From an uncultured Eubacteriales bacterium (lineage in GTDB: Bacteria > Bacillota > Clostridia > Peptostreptococcales > Anaerovoracaceae), in NCBI GenBank assembly GCA_902786855.1, contig CADAEH010000004.1, positions 62,001-126,000 on the forward strand: 64,000 nucleotides of DNA. Reading direction: 5' to 3'. Positions 45,646 through 55,620 of the stretch are shown one piece after another. Both the position numbers and the translations under genes were made by a program. The first letter of the stretch is position 1; the number at the start of each line of letters is the position of its first letter. A model generated the notes under the pieces. The model made no database searches. It was not told where the DNA came from and saw only the letters and a list, made by a program, of their open reading frames with translations.

Positions 45646-46800
45646 ATGGAATTTGTTTCTGACTTCGTATCTGAGCAGGACAATGCGGCGATCATCAAAG
45701 TCATCGGCGTCGGGGGCGGCGGATGTAATGCGATAAACCGAATGGTCGACACAGGACTCGGCGGCGTTTCGTTTATTGCTGTCAATACAGACAGACAGGC
45801 TCTTTCAAAGTGCAAGGCTGAGATCAAGATCCAGCTTGGCGAAAAGGTTGCCGGAGGCAGAGGCGCAGGAGCTAATCCTGAGCTTGGACAGAAAGCAGCT
45901 GAAGAGACCATCGACGAGATCATAGGCCACATCCAGGATGCTGATATGGTATTCATTACTGCCGGTATGGGCGGCGGTACAGGTACAGGAGCTGCTCCTG
46001 TTATTGCTAAGGCATCAATGGACTGCGGAGCACTTACAGTAGCAGTAGTAACCAAGCCTTTCACTTTCGAAGGCAAGAAGAGATGGAACAGAGCTGCCAA
46101 GGGTATTCAGTACCTCAGCAACTTTGTTGATTCTCTTGTAATCATTCCGAATGACAGACTTATCGACACCAGTCAGAAGAACACATCGATGCTTGAAGCA
46201 TTCGCTATGGCTGACGACGTGCTCAGAAAGGGTGTTCAGGGTATTTCCGACCTGATCAGTGAGTATGGTCTGGTCAACGTTGACTTCGCTGATGTAAGGA
46301 CAGTCATGGAGGGCAGAGGTGTTGCTCACATGGGTGTCGGTGTCGGCGAAGGCGAGAACAGAATAGAAGATGCTGTTCAGACAGCACTCAACAGCCCGCT
46401 GCTTGAGACATCTATTGCCGGCGCAAAGTCTATCCTGCTGTATGTATCCGGCGGATATGACATGGGAATGCTCGATATCAATACCATCGCTGAAAAGGTT
46501 CAGACAGAGGCTGATCCTGATGCCAACATCATATTCGGTGCTGCTATCAGTGAGGAAATGACTGAAAAGATCTCTGTTACAATCATCGCTACAGACTTTG
46601 GCAATGTCAGGGGTTCCGGCATTGATGAAGAAGGGATCCTCACTCCGCCTGAAGCACCGGTAAGAGCTACAAGAGGACCAAGAGTCACTGTAGACGGACT
46701 TGACGGGTTTGAGGCTGATCTCGATCAGCTGCTCAAGGAGAGCAATGCTCCTAGCATAAACCCTGCACCGGAATTCGATATCCCGGATTTCCTTAAATAA
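45646..46800 (+). CDS. ftsZ: Cell division GTPase FtsZ
   Basis: 384 residues. Nucleotide loop [13 protein letters not shown], tubulin signature [10 protein letters not shown] near residue 110, T7 loop [11 protein letters not shown], and the conserved C-terminal peptide ending [10 protein letters not shown]. It builds the division ring. Start at 45646 has GAGGAGG about 8 bases upstream, preferred over an in-frame ATG at 45619. The 146-base gap from ftsQ is AT-rich and probably holds its own promoter, but I cannot fix one. Confidence 0.98.
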   Translation: MEFVSDFVSEQDNAAIIKVIGVGGGGCNAINRMVDTGLGGVSFIAVNTDRQALSKCKAEIKIQLGEKVAGGRGAGANPELGQKAAEETIDEIIGHIQDADMVFITAGMGGGTGTGAAPVIAKASMDCGALTVAVVTKPFTFEGKKRWNRAAKGIQYLSNFVDSLVIIPNDRLIDTSQKNTSMLEAFAMADDVLRKGVQGISDLISEYGLVNVDFADVRTVMEGRGVAHMGVGVGEGENRIEDAVQTALNSPLLETSIAGAKSILLYVSGGYDMGMLDINTIAEKVQTEADPDANIIFGAAISEEMTEKISVTIIATDFGNVRGSGIDEEGILTPPEAPVRATRGPRVTVDGLDGFEADLDQLLKESNAPSINPAPEFDIPDFLK

Positions 46801-46824
46801 ATAATCTGAAACAGACACAGCAGG

Positions 46825-47640
46825 ATGCTTATCAGAATAGTATCATCTGACAACAGTCGTATCAGGCTTGTAAGAAAGCTGAGCACGAAAAAAGGACGTT
46901 CCGGAGAGAAAAAGTTTGTGATAGAAGGGCTGAATCTCGTCCGGGAAGCAGTGAATGATCATCGTGATATCGATTTCATAATGATACCTGATGATTTCGA
47001 TGCATCAGACAGAAGAGATATCAGCGGCCTGAACGCTTTTACTCGTGAGTGTATCAGTTCACCTGAATTAACAGTTTGCAGTGTTCCTGCAAGATGCTTT
47101 GCAGGTCTTACTGATGCGGGTACAGGGATAGGTATACTTGCTGTGCTGAAAATGCCTGAGACTGATATCTCAGAGGTGTACAGTCTTCCTGATAATACCA
47201 ATATCCTGATTCTTGACAGGATACAGGATCCGGGCAATATAGGGACTATGATCAGGACTGCGGCAGCAGCTGGATACGGCATGGTTATTGCCATAAAAGG
47301 AACGGCTGATATATATTCTGCCAAGGTCCTGAGAGCCACCGCCGGGATGATCTTCGATATACCGTTCGCTTATGCTGATGGAGCTGCTGAAATAGAATCC
47401 GTTATCCGCGGTTCAGGCAGAAAGATCGTAGTGACCGATCCGGCGGGAGGCAGACCATACTATAAAGAAGACATAAGAAAGGGCATTGCACTTGTTATCG
47501 GCAATGAGGGCAATGGTATCAGTGATGAGATGATGGCCCTGGCTGATGTCAGAGTTACCTTACCTATGAAGGGCGGCATAGAATCTCTCAATGCCGCTGC
47601 AGCAGCTGCAATACTCATGTATGAAGCTGTGAGACAATGA
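46825..47640 (+). CDS. SpoU/TrmH-family RNA 2'-O-methyltransferase
   Basis: 271 residues. N-terminal substrate-binding part (KKFVIEGLNLVREA), then the SPOUT knot: ILDRIQDPGNIGTMIRTAAAAGY, VIGNEGNGISDE and LPMKGGIESLNAAAAAAI. It methylates the ribose of a 23S rRNA or tRNA guanosine; the RlmB-like branch is most likely. Only a weak ribosome site precedes the ATG, 24 bases after ftsZ. Confidence 0.93.
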   Translation: MLIRIVSSDNSRIRLVRKLSTKKGRSGEKKFVIEGLNLVREAVNDHRDIDFIMIPDDFDASDRRDISGLNAFTRECISSPELTVCSVPARCFAGLTDAGTGIGILAVLKMPETDISEVYSLPDNTNILILDRIQDPGNIGTMIRTAAAAGYGMVIAIKGTADIYSAKVLRATAGMIFDIPFAYADGAAEIESVIRGSGRKIVVTDPAGGRPYYKEDIRKGIALVIGNEGNGISDEMMALADVRVTLPMKGGIESLNAAAAAAILMYEAVRQ

Positions 47641-47656
47641 TAATAAGGGGTTAAAT

Positions 47657-48139
47657 ATGGATAAGAACAGAGCTGATGTCGTGATCTGCGGATCAAATTA
47701 TGTGCTTTCGAGTGAAAAAAGCGAGGAGCGCATTAAAGAGATCGCCAAGTATGTAGATGAAGAACTGCGCATTACCAGTAAAGCGCTCAATGTTAATCCT
47801 AACTACAGGGCAGCAGTACTTACGGCACTTAATATTACTGAAAAGCTCATGGACAATACTGATATGATCCTCAAGCTTCAGACTGAGAACTATCAGCTTG
47901 ACAACGATGTGAAGCATTACATCCAGCTCTGGGAGCAGACCAAAAAGCAGGTTACTGATCTCAAAGAAAAAATGTCCACTGAGGTAGACAGACAGTCTCA
48001 GAACAATGAAGACCAGAAAAAACTCCAGGAAAAACTCGTAGAGATGGAGAACGCTTACTTCGATCTGCAGATGGAAAATGTCAACCTCAAGAATGAGCTG
48101 AAGTCTATCAAGAGAATGAACACAGACAATGAACTCTAA
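47657..48139 (+). CDS. zapA: Cell division protein ZapA
   Basis: The 160-residue protein has a ZapA N-terminal fold (about 4-70: ADVVICGSNYVLSSEKSEERIKEIAKYVDEEL) and a long coiled coil (about 80-155). ZapA cross-links FtsZ filaments. Longer than the roughly 90-110 residues common in the family, by the coiled-coil extension. It overlaps mutS2 by 11 bases. Confidence 0.92.
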   Translation: MDKNRADVVICGSNYVLSSEKSEERIKEIAKYVDEELRITSKALNVNPNYRAAVLTALNITEKLMDNTDMILKLQTENYQLDNDVKHYIQLWEQTKKQVTDLKEKMSTEVDRQSQNNEDQKKLQEKLVEMENAYFDLQMENVNLKNELKSIKRMNTDNEL

Positions 48140-50540
48140 GATACTGGGACTTCTTGAATTCAACAAAATATTGAACCTGTTAGCCGAACAAGCCGGCTCT
48201 GAGATCACCAGAGAACGCATCTCCGGTCTCAGACCAATGACCAATTTGCGCATGGTGCAGGATGCATTAACGGAAACTACTGAGGCGGTTTCCGTTATTA
48301 TATATAAGGGAAATATCCCGATCGGAGAGATCGGAGATATCTCCGGCATCATTGGCATGGCAAGAAAGGGCAGGATACTCAGTATGAGAGAACTGCTTCA
48401 GGTGAGAACGAGTCTCAGCATCGCAAGGACAGCCAAAGCCTTTCTGTCGGAAGATATGCCTTCCGGTCTTAAGATACTTCCTGAGCTGTGCAGCCTGCTT
48501 GAGCCTGTGCCGCGTCTGGAACAGGATATAGGAACAGCTATACTCAGCGAGGATGAGATGTCTGATGCTGCTTCACCTGAACTCAGAAGGATAAGAAGGG
48601 ACATCAGAAACAAGAATGACCTTATAAAGACCAGACTGCAGAAAATGGTCACAAGCGGCTCTGCCAAAACACACCTTCAGGATGCCATCGTAACCATGCG
48701 GAACGGCAGATACGTAATACCGGTAAAGCGTGAGTATATAAGTCTTTTCCCGGGGATGGTACATGACCAGTCCTCAACGGGAGCAACTCTTTTCGTGGAA
48801 CCACAGGCAGTTGTCAATCTGAATAATGAGCTCAGACAGCTCGAATCGGATGAGCAGGCTGAGATAACAAGAATACTGGAGGCTTTCTCAGGACGTGTGG
48901 CTGAACACTATCATGAGCTGGCCAACAATCAGAAGATACTCTCAGAACTCGATTTTATAGGGGCGAAGGGGAAATTATCCTGCATCATGGATGGAACGCA
49001 GCCTCTCCTTAATGAAGAAGGATATATCGATATAAGACGCGGCAGACATCCGCTTATCCCTTCTGACAAAGTAGTTCCTACAGATGTCGAACTTGGACGC
49101 AGGTGGACAACTCTTCTGATAACCGGACCTAATACCGGAGGCAAAACAGTCACTCTTAAGACCATTGGTCTGCTGCAACTCATGGCTCAGAGCGGTCTTC
49201 ATATCCCGGCTGATGAGAAGAGCGACCTGCCGGTCCTTGAAGAGATCTTTGCGGATATCGGAGATGAACAGAGCATTGAGCAGAGCCTGTCGACATTTTC
49301 ATCACACATGAAAAACATGATAGGCATATTTGAGTCTGCAGGAAAAGGAAGCCTGGTACTTCTCGACGAGCTCGGTGCAGGCACAGATCCTCTGGAAGGA
49401 GCTGCGCTTGGCATCGCAGAGCTTGAGACCCTGAAAGAGGCAGGTGCGCTTGTTGCTGCGACAACGCATTATACTGAGCTTAAGAAATATGCTCTGTCAA
49501 CTCCGGGTGTTGAGAACGCCTCAATGGAATTCAATGTTGAGACACTTTCTCCTACATACAGGCTGAGGGTAGGTCTTCCGGGCAAGTCAAATGCATTTGA
49601 GATCTCCAGAAAACTCGGTCTCAGTGAGACAATAATCGAAAGAGCTGCGCAGCTGCTCGGAGAGGAACAGCTTGAATTTGAAGAAGCTGTTTCGAGAGTG
49701 GAAGCTGACCAGGCTGAAGCAGAGGAAGCTCTGCGTGAAGCGGGTGAAGCAAGGGCGGAAGCTGAGTCCACCAGAGATGCGGCGGCAAGAGAGCTTGATA
49801 AAGCCAGAGCTGAGGCTGATAAAATACTGGAGGATGCCAGAGCCCAGGCCAGGACGATGCTTCGTGACGCTCAGGGGACGATAGATGATATATCCGAAGA
49901 ACTCAGGAGCATAAGCAAACGCAGGAAAAATGCCGGATTTAACGAAGGGCATATCGCGGGAGGTGCGGCAAACAGCAGAAGAGCTCTGAAACAGGCTGAG
50001 GCGGCGTACAAGCCTCAGACAGTAAAAAAGCCTGAAACACTGCAGACAGGCAAGGCACCTGAACCTGAACAGATCCGGATCGGAATGCGTATCAAATACA
50101 CCAAGCTCGATCAGATCGGTGAAGTCGAATCGCTGCCTGACAGCAAGGGGAACCTGTCTATCAGGCTCGGTGCTATCAAGATGACTGTAAACATCAAAGA
50201 CCTTATCATTGCAGAGTCGGAGAACGCGGGTCATAAAGAGAAGGTCAGATCAAAATACGGAAACATGTCATTCGGCAAGACCAAGACCATCAGACCTGAG
50301 CTCAATCTCATAGGGAAGAACCTCGATGAAGCTATCGATCTGATGAACAAATACATCGATGATGCATTCCTTGCCGGTCTCAAAACTGTGCACATCATTC
50401 ACGGCCGGGGAGAGGGCATTCTCCGGAGCGGACTCAGACAGGAACTCAGTCATAACAAGCATGTCAAGTCCTTCAAGTCGGCGCCATACAACGACGGCGG
50501 TGAGGGGTGCACGATAGCTGAGCTTAAAGACAGAAAGTAA
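48129..50540 (+). CDS. mutS2: Endonuclease/ribosome-splitting ATPase MutS2
   Basis: 803 residues, normal for the family. Core MutS domain, Walker A TGPNTGGKTVTLKT near residue 332, Walker B LVLLDELGAGTDP, ABC signature STFSSHM, a long Ala/Glu coiled region (about 515-600), a KOW-like stretch, and the C-terminal Smr domain (about 722-803) with LNLIGKNLDEA and HIIHGRGEG. In Bacillus, MutS2 splits collided ribosomes; older work ties it to recombination. The start overlaps zapA. Confidence 0.96.
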   Translation: MNSKILGLLEFNKILNLLAEQAGSEITRERISGLRPMTNLRMVQDALTETTEAVSVIIYKGNIPIGEIGDISGIIGMARKGRILSMRELLQVRTSLSIARTAKAFLSEDMPSGLKILPELCSLLEPVPRLEQDIGTAILSEDEMSDAASPELRRIRRDIRNKNDLIKTRLQKMVTSGSAKTHLQDAIVTMRNGRYVIPVKREYISLFPGMVHDQSSTGATLFVEPQAVVNLNNELRQLESDEQAEITRILEAFSGRVAEHYHELANNQKILSELDFIGAKGKLSCIMDGTQPLLNEEGYIDIRRGRHPLIPSDKVVPTDVELGRRWTTLLITGPNTGGKTVTLKTIGLLQLMAQSGLHIPADEKSDLPVLEEIFADIGDEQSIEQSLSTFSSHMKNMIGIFESAGKGSLVLLDELGAGTDPLEGAALGIAELETLKEAGALVAATTHYTELKKYALSTPGVENASMEFNVETLSPTYRLRVGLPGKSNAFEISRKLGLSETIIERAAQLLGEEQLEFEEAVSRVEADQAEAEEALREAGEARAEAESTRDAAARELDKARAEADKILEDARAQARTMLRDAQGTIDDISEELRSISKRRKNAGFNEGHIAGGAANSRRALKQAEAAYKPQTVKKPETLQTGKAPEPEQIRIGMRIKYTKLDQIGEVESLPDSKGNLSIRLGAIKMTVNIKDLIIAESENAGHKEKVRSKYGNMSFGKTKTIRPELNLIGKNLDEAIDLMNKYIDDAFLAGLKTVHIIHGRGEGILRSGLRQELSHNKHVKSFKSAPYNDGGEGCTIAELKDRK

Positions 50541-50608
50541 TATAGAATAAATAAAGATTATCTGTTATAATTTTAGATTGGATAATCATTACAGGAGTTT
50601 AGTGTTAT

Positions 50609-51166
50609 ATGTTTATAGTCAGCAGATGTCTTCTCGGTTTCAACTGCAAGTATGACGGCGGCAATAATAAGTGCGATGAGCTGTTAGAATTCTGCAGGAC
50701 ACATGATTATGTCACTGTGTGTCCTGAAACTGCTGCGGGGCTTCCGGCACCGCGTTTCCCTGCAGAGATAACAGCTGTAGAGATGATAGATGAAAAGTGT
50801 CAGTTCACCGTTATGTCAAATGACGGTAAAGATATGAGTGAAGCTTTTGACTATGGAGCAAGGCTCTCCCTTGCTTCCGTACTTACAGAAGCCGGCAGCA
50901 GAAAAGACAGAAAAGGCATCATAGAAGGTGCGATATTAAAGGCTAACAGTCCGTCATGCGGAACGGGCACCGTGTATGATGGTTCTTTTTCAGGTACTCT
51001 GACAAAGGGTTTCGGTGTCTTTGCCGACAAGCTTATCGATGCTTGCCTTGAAGAGAGAAGTAATCCTCATATTTCTGATGATAACAGATTATTTGCCGAT
51101 ACTTTCAGAGTGTGTGATGAGAATAATTTTTCACGAGTGTTCGGCATTCAGACAAAAGCAGAATAA
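50609..51166 (+). CDS. DUF523 family protein
   Basis: The 185-residue protein has the DUF523 pattern: SRCLLGFNCKYDGGNN, VCPETAAGLPAPRFPAEI, and ILKANSPSCGTGTVYDGSFSGTLTKGFGVFAD. Four conserved cysteines (near 7, 12, 44 and 118) suggest a metal or redox site. Function is unknown. TATAAT near 50565 is a possible -10. Confidence 0.9.
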   Translation: MFIVSRCLLGFNCKYDGGNNKCDELLEFCRTHDYVTVCPETAAGLPAPRFPAEITAVEMIDEKCQFTVMSNDGKDMSEAFDYGARLSLASVLTEAGSRKDRKGIIEGAILKANSPSCGTGTVYDGSFSGTLTKGFGVFADKLIDACLEERSNPHISDDNRLFADTFRVCDENNFSRVFGIQTKAE

Positions 51167-51191
51167 TAATTAAAAGGAAACAACAGCACAG

Positions 51192-52919
51192 ATGGTAGAT
51201 TTTAAAGATATTATAGCTAACGAGATTTATAATGACTCTCTGGGACTTACAGTCGATGAGATCAGGGACCTTATAGAGATCCCGGCAGATGAGAAGATGG
51301 GAGACTATGCTTTCCCATGCTTCAGGCTCGCTAAAACACTTCGCAAAGCGCCTCAGATGATAGCTGCGGATATCGCTGGCAGGATATCAGAATGTGAAGC
51401 TTTTGATAAGGTGGAAAATGTCAACGCATATGTCAATTTCTTTATAGACAGAGCATTTTTTACCGGTCAGGTAGTCGATCAGGTCATTCTGCTCGGTGAT
51501 GAATACGGCAGATCTGATGTAGGCGAGGGACGCAAGGTTATCGTTGAGTACTCATCTCCTAACATCGCAAAACCATTCCATATCGGACATATCAGAAGCA
51601 CTGTCATAGGAAATGCGATCTATAAACTGTATGATGCGGCAGGATATGATGTGACCAGGATCAATCATCTGGGAGACTATGGTACACAGTTCGGCAAGAT
51701 GATCGTTGCTTTCAGGAAATGGGGCAGCGAAGAGGAACTCGCTAAGGATCCGATCAAGACCTTACTCGGCTACTATACAAGATTCCACCAGGAAGCAAAA
51801 GAAGATCCGTCTCTTGAAGATGAGGCGAGGGAAGCTTTTGTACGCCTCGAAGCAGGTGAACCTGAGGAGGTTGAACTGTGGAGAAAGTTCAGAGAGTTAA
51901 GCCTCGCTGAATTCAACAGAGTCTACGATATGCTCGGCATCACTTTCGATTCCTATGCAGGCGAGAGCTTCTATTCGGATAAAATGCCGAGATTCATTCA
52001 GGAACTCAAGGATAAAGGACTTCTCATCGAGTCGCAGGGTGCACAGATCGTTGATCTTGAAGCATACGGCATGAGTCCTGCTATGATCACCAAATCAGAC
52101 GGATCCAGCCTTTATGTTACCCGTGATATCGCTGCAGCAGTCTATAGAAAAGAAACATATGATTTCTACAAGTGCATCTATGTAGTCGCTTCACAGCAGA
52201 ATCTCCATTTCAGACAATGGAAAAAAGTTCTGGAACTGATGGGGTACGAATGGCAGAAAGACTGTATACATGTTCCTTTCGGTCTTGTAAGCCTTTCTGA
52301 CGGCGATGACATCAAGATGATGTCGACAAGAGAAGGCACAGTAGTTTTCCTTGAAGATGTTCTGAATACTGCGGTAGAGAAAACTGCAGAAATAATGAAA
52401 GAGAAAGATGCAAAGGGCATCGATATTGAAGAAGTCTCGAAGGAAGTCGGCATAGGCGCTGTTATATTCCAGGAGCTTTCCAACAACAGGATCAAAGACT
52501 ATGTATTCTCCTGGGACAAGGTACTCAATTTTGACGGCGAAACCGGCCCTTATGTCCAGTACACACATGCCAGAGCATCCAGTGTACTCAGGAACGCATC
52601 AGAAGAAGAACTTGAGGCTGTAAAAAGCGGCAGCATAGACTGGAGTTATCTTGAGAGCGACAGCGCTTATACACTTGTCAAGCTTCTGTACAGAGTGCCT
52701 GGTACAGTGATAGAGGCAGCTGATAAATACGAACCATCTATCGTCACACGCCTTCTTGTGGACATCGCACAGGCTTTCAATAAATTTTATCATGACGAAC
52801 ACATACTGGTAGATAACAGAGACGAAAAACTTGCAAAACTGTCTCTCGTTCTCGCTTCAAAAACAGTTATCGCAAATTGTCTGGGACTGCTCGGAATCAA
52901 AGCACCTGAAAGGATGTGA
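51192..52919 (+). CDS. argS: Arginine--tRNA ligase
   Basis: 575 residues. N-terminal Add1 domain, class I motif PFHIGHIRST near residue 127, KMMSTREGT in the KMSKS position (near 375), and the DALR anticodon-binding C-terminus. The usual second Lys of KMSKS is absent, as in many ArgS enzymes. Weak AAAGGAAA ribosome site. No T-box leader is visible in the 25-base gap. Its stop precedes the next gene's preferred ATG by 5 bases. Confidence 0.97.
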   Translation: MVDFKDIIANEIYNDSLGLTVDEIRDLIEIPADEKMGDYAFPCFRLAKTLRKAPQMIAADIAGRISECEAFDKVENVNAYVNFFIDRAFFTGQVVDQVILLGDEYGRSDVGEGRKVIVEYSSPNIAKPFHIGHIRSTVIGNAIYKLYDAAGYDVTRINHLGDYGTQFGKMIVAFRKWGSEEELAKDPIKTLLGYYTRFHQEAKEDPSLEDEAREAFVRLEAGEPEEVELWRKFRELSLAEFNRVYDMLGITFDSYAGESFYSDKMPRFIQELKDKGLLIESQGAQIVDLEAYGMSPAMITKSDGSSLYVTRDIAAAVYRKETYDFYKCIYVVASQQNLHFRQWKKVLELMGYEWQKDCIHVPFGLVSLSDGDDIKMMSTREGTVVFLEDVLNTAVEKTAEIMKEKDAKGIDIEEVSKEVGIGAVIFQELSNNRIKDYVFSWDKVLNFDGETGPYVQYTHARASSVLRNASEEELEAVKSGSIDWSYLESDSAYTLVKLLYRVPGTVIEAADKYEPSIVTRLLVDIAQAFNKFYHDEHILVDNRDEKLAKLSLVLASKTVIANCLGLLGIKAPERM

Positions 52920-52924
52920 ACAAA

Positions 52925-54451
52925 ATGAAGCTTCTGCTTACCACTATTCGTACAGACTGCAAGTATACGGACTATGCCATGAGATATCTGTATTCGATCG
53001 TAGACAGCGAAGATTCTCCGGTCGATGCTGAAATGAAGATCTATGGCAAATATGAACTGGACGGCCGCATCTATGAAGACATCATCTTGGGCAGGTACAA
53101 TCTCATCTACTTCCATTGTGATGCATTGAATGAGAGAAACATCTGCACAGTTGCAGAGATGGTAAAAAAAGCTGCGCCTAGTACTGCTGTGCTGGTAGGC
53201 GGTGAGCAGGTCTCTTTCGGAACCAAGTCATTTATGGCGAGGAATCCATGGGTCGACTATGTGATAAGAGGAGAAGGCGAGACAGTACTGTTCAACTTTA
53301 TCAATTCTGTGATCACATATGACTTCGATTTTGCTAATATCCCCGGACTCGCTTACAGAGACGGAGAAGAGATTATCGTAAACTCCTTCGACGAACCTGT
53401 TGAGGTAGAAGATTTGCCGTTCCCATACGATTCAACAGAACTTCCTTCTGATGTTGTATACTATGAATCTATGAGAGGTGACACAGCAATGGCCTTCTAT
53501 TCACCGTACTATCCGGAGAACAGGGTCAGAACACTCAGCCTCGGCAGAGTCTGCAGGGAACTCAGATACTTCCTGGTGAAGGAAGTCAAAAGAGTAGTAT
53601 TCTTTGACAGATTTTTCAATTACAGCAACGAGAGAGCTTACAGGATATTTGAGTATCTCATCAATAATGACAACGGTGTCACTACATTTGAGTTCAATAT
53701 CGATGGCGAGAACCTTGATGATGAGGTTATAAGGCTTCTCTCTGAGGCAAGACCTGGCCTCTTCGAATTTAATATCGATGTGGCCAGCACCAATGCAGAA
53801 GTGCTTGCATCTGTAGGCCGTAAGGAAAACATATACCAGCTGATGTACAATGTCACCAAGCTGCTGCGTGCTGAAACAGTCAGATGCAATATACATATAA
53901 TAGCCGGACTTCCTAATGAGACAGAGGCGTTGTTCGGTCGTTCCTTCAACAAAGCTTTCGGACTTGCGGAAGGACAGCCGGTCAAGATCGATTTCCTGCA
54001 GCTTTCAAAGGGAACTGAGCTGAGGAACCTTGCGGATAAGTTTGGGTATTTTTCGACCTTTGAGACCCCGTATGATGTGATCTCAAATGATCATATGCCG
54101 GCTATGGATATGATAAGGATCAGGACTGTTGCAAGAGTTATAGATGCATTTATAGGCGAAGGCGGATTCAAGGCTTCTATACCTAGATTCCTGGCTGATA
54201 CAGGAATGCGCCCATATGACCTGTTCGGAAAACTCACTGACTACGTGCATGAAAACGAGCTGGAAAGTAAGATCGGAAAACCTGAGAATCTGGCCAGGAT
54301 AATGCGCGGATACGCAAAGCATGCATATGCGATATTTGATGATGATCTGAAATTCGATGTGCTTACAGGAGCGATCCACGCTGATCTGGAAAACATGGTC
54401 CAGGAGGAAGCTATTATCAAATTCGATCGTGACGGCTGGGATATCGTATAG
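52925..54451 (+). CDS. B12-binding/radical-SAM/DUF4080-like protein lacking the cluster cysteines
   Basis: 508 residues. Residues 1 to about 130 resemble a cobalamin-binding domain (YNLIYFHCDALNERN; TAVLVGGEQVSFG; VIRGEGETVLFNF), the middle is a radical-SAM barrel, and the end matches DUF4080 (LQLSKGTELRNLADKFGYF; DLFGKLTDYVHENEL). Where family members carry RGCPFxCxYCLSS, this protein reads RGDTAMAFYSPYY: the C-x3-C-x2-C positions are Asp186, Ala190 and Ser193. The rest of the barrel is well kept and the frame is open, so it looks like a pseudoenzyme rather than a pseudogene. An ATG at 52925 fits the AAAGGA site better than GTG at 52916, which overlaps argS. Followed by a TPR gene. Confidence 0.85.
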   Translation: MKLLLTTIRTDCKYTDYAMRYLYSIVDSEDSPVDAEMKIYGKYELDGRIYEDIILGRYNLIYFHCDALNERNICTVAEMVKKAAPSTAVLVGGEQVSFGTKSFMARNPWVDYVIRGEGETVLFNFINSVITYDFDFANIPGLAYRDGEEIIVNSFDEPVEVEDLPFPYDSTELPSDVVYYESMRGDTAMAFYSPYYPENRVRTLSLGRVCRELRYFLVKEVKRVVFFDRFFNYSNERAYRIFEYLINNDNGVTTFEFNIDGENLDDEVIRLLSEARPGLFEFNIDVASTNAEVLASVGRKENIYQLMYNVTKLLRAETVRCNIHIIAGLPNETEALFGRSFNKAFGLAEGQPVKIDFLQLSKGTELRNLADKFGYFSTFETPYDVISNDHMPAMDMIRIRTVARVIDAFIGEGGFKASIPRFLADTGMRPYDLFGKLTDYVHENELESKIGKPENLARIMRGYAKHAYAIFDDDLKFDVLTGAIHADLENMVQEEAIIKFDRDGWDIV

Positions 54452-54531
54452 CTCTAAATTCATTTATTTAACGATAAACAGGGCACGGGCTGAAAGCGGT
54501 CCGTGCTCTTGAACACTCAAAGGAGACTGCT

Positions 54532-55584
54532 TTGGATAAAAAAGACAGGATAAGCAAATATCTGATTCCTCTCAATAGCAACATGATGTTCGGTGAGCTG
54601 AGTCCTGAGTTCCTGCACGCAATGGGCGCAGGTGAGATGCTCAGCGGAATACCTGTTCCGATCAGCGAAGGAGAGAACGGGCAGATAGCCGTCAGATCGA
54701 TAGTGCTGGATATGGCTAAGATCATAGGAGCCGATCCGGACTTTGTTTATGCTGATAGATACCTGACTTATATAAAAGCCGCAGCTGGTCCACAAGCTGA
54801 GCCTATGCTGGTTTCTGAGGGAGCAAAAAAGGCAGATGAAGGTCGATTTGAGGAAGCATGCATGCTTCTCCGCACAGCACTTGCGATAGATCCAAAATCG
54901 CGTGCGGCACTCTACCTATACGGGAGAGCCTGCAAGGCATGCTATGAAGCAGCATCAGAGACAGAGTCAAAAGGAGAAATCACAGAAAACGGAGAGGCCT
55001 ATATAGGTGCTTTCAAGGCAGAATCTACAGACATATTTGAAGTGCTGACCATGATGCATCCTGACTTTGCGATGGGTTACTACTTTCTTGGATATGCTTA
55101 CCTTAATCTTGGACTATACCTTAAGGCAAAACTTACCTGGGAAGATTTTATAAAGTATTCATCCAATGCAGATGAAAGCGGTGCAGGCATCGATGATGAT
55201 CAGATGGATGATCTGAGGCATGAGATATCGGGTATGCTCTTAGATCTTGAGGAACCGGTACAGATCGAGACCGGATGTAACCAGATCATGGGGGGAGATT
55301 TTGCAGGCGGCCTGGATACCCTCAGCCGTTTCAAGGAGGGCAGATATGCAAATTGGTGGCCGCTTTGGTACTACATGGCAGTAGCGGAAGCTTCCCTTGG
55401 CAATGCAGATGCAGCCATTGAAGATTACCGCCGGGTACTTCAGCTCACACCAAGCAACACCGATGTGATGGAAGAGCTGGCTAATGTTTATGAGGCAGTT
55501 GGAGACGCTGTAAATGCGGCAAAGTATAGGAATAAAATAGGTATCATAAATAGCAACAGAAAACAGGACAGCATGCCTTCCTAG
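54532..55584 (+). CDS. TPR-repeat protein
   Basis: 350 residues from a TTG start with AAAGGAG 7 bases upstream. After a roughly 85-residue N-terminal part, tetratricopeptide repeats are clear at about 95-128 (ADEGRFEEACMLLRTALAID), 180-215 (GYYFLGYAYLNLGLYLKAKL) and 280-335 (ASLGNADAAIEDYRRVLQLTP). No signal or membrane helix. Probably a scaffold for partner proteins; the neighbour is the B12/radical-SAM-like pseudoenzyme. A GC-rich hairpin (near 54480-54510) without a good T run separates the two. Confidence 0.82.
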   Translation: MDKKDRISKYLIPLNSNMMFGELSPEFLHAMGAGEMLSGIPVPISEGENGQIAVRSIVLDMAKIIGADPDFVYADRYLTYIKAAAGPQAEPMLVSEGAKKADEGRFEEACMLLRTALAIDPKSRAALYLYGRACKACYEAASETESKGEITENGEAYIGAFKAESTDIFEVLTMMHPDFAMGYYFLGYAYLNLGLYLKAKLTWEDFIKYSSNADESGAGIDDDQMDDLRHEISGMLLDLEEPVQIETGCNQIMGGDFAGGLDTLSRFKEGRYANWWPLWYYMAVAEASLGNADAAIEDYRRVLQLTPSNTDVMEELANVYEAVGDAVNAAKYRNKIGIINSNRKQDSMPS

Positions 55585-55620
55585 ACAATTAACATCTCTT
55601 CTGAAAAAAGTTAATTTGTG

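Noticed and set aside
51167-51191. T-box leader for argS
   Set aside because: The gap is only 25 bases, with no T-box sequence or antiterminator.
52925-54451. Calling the cysteine-less radical-SAM gene a pseudogene
   Set aside because: The frame is open over 508 codons, other conserved segments are kept, and there is no stop or frameshift.
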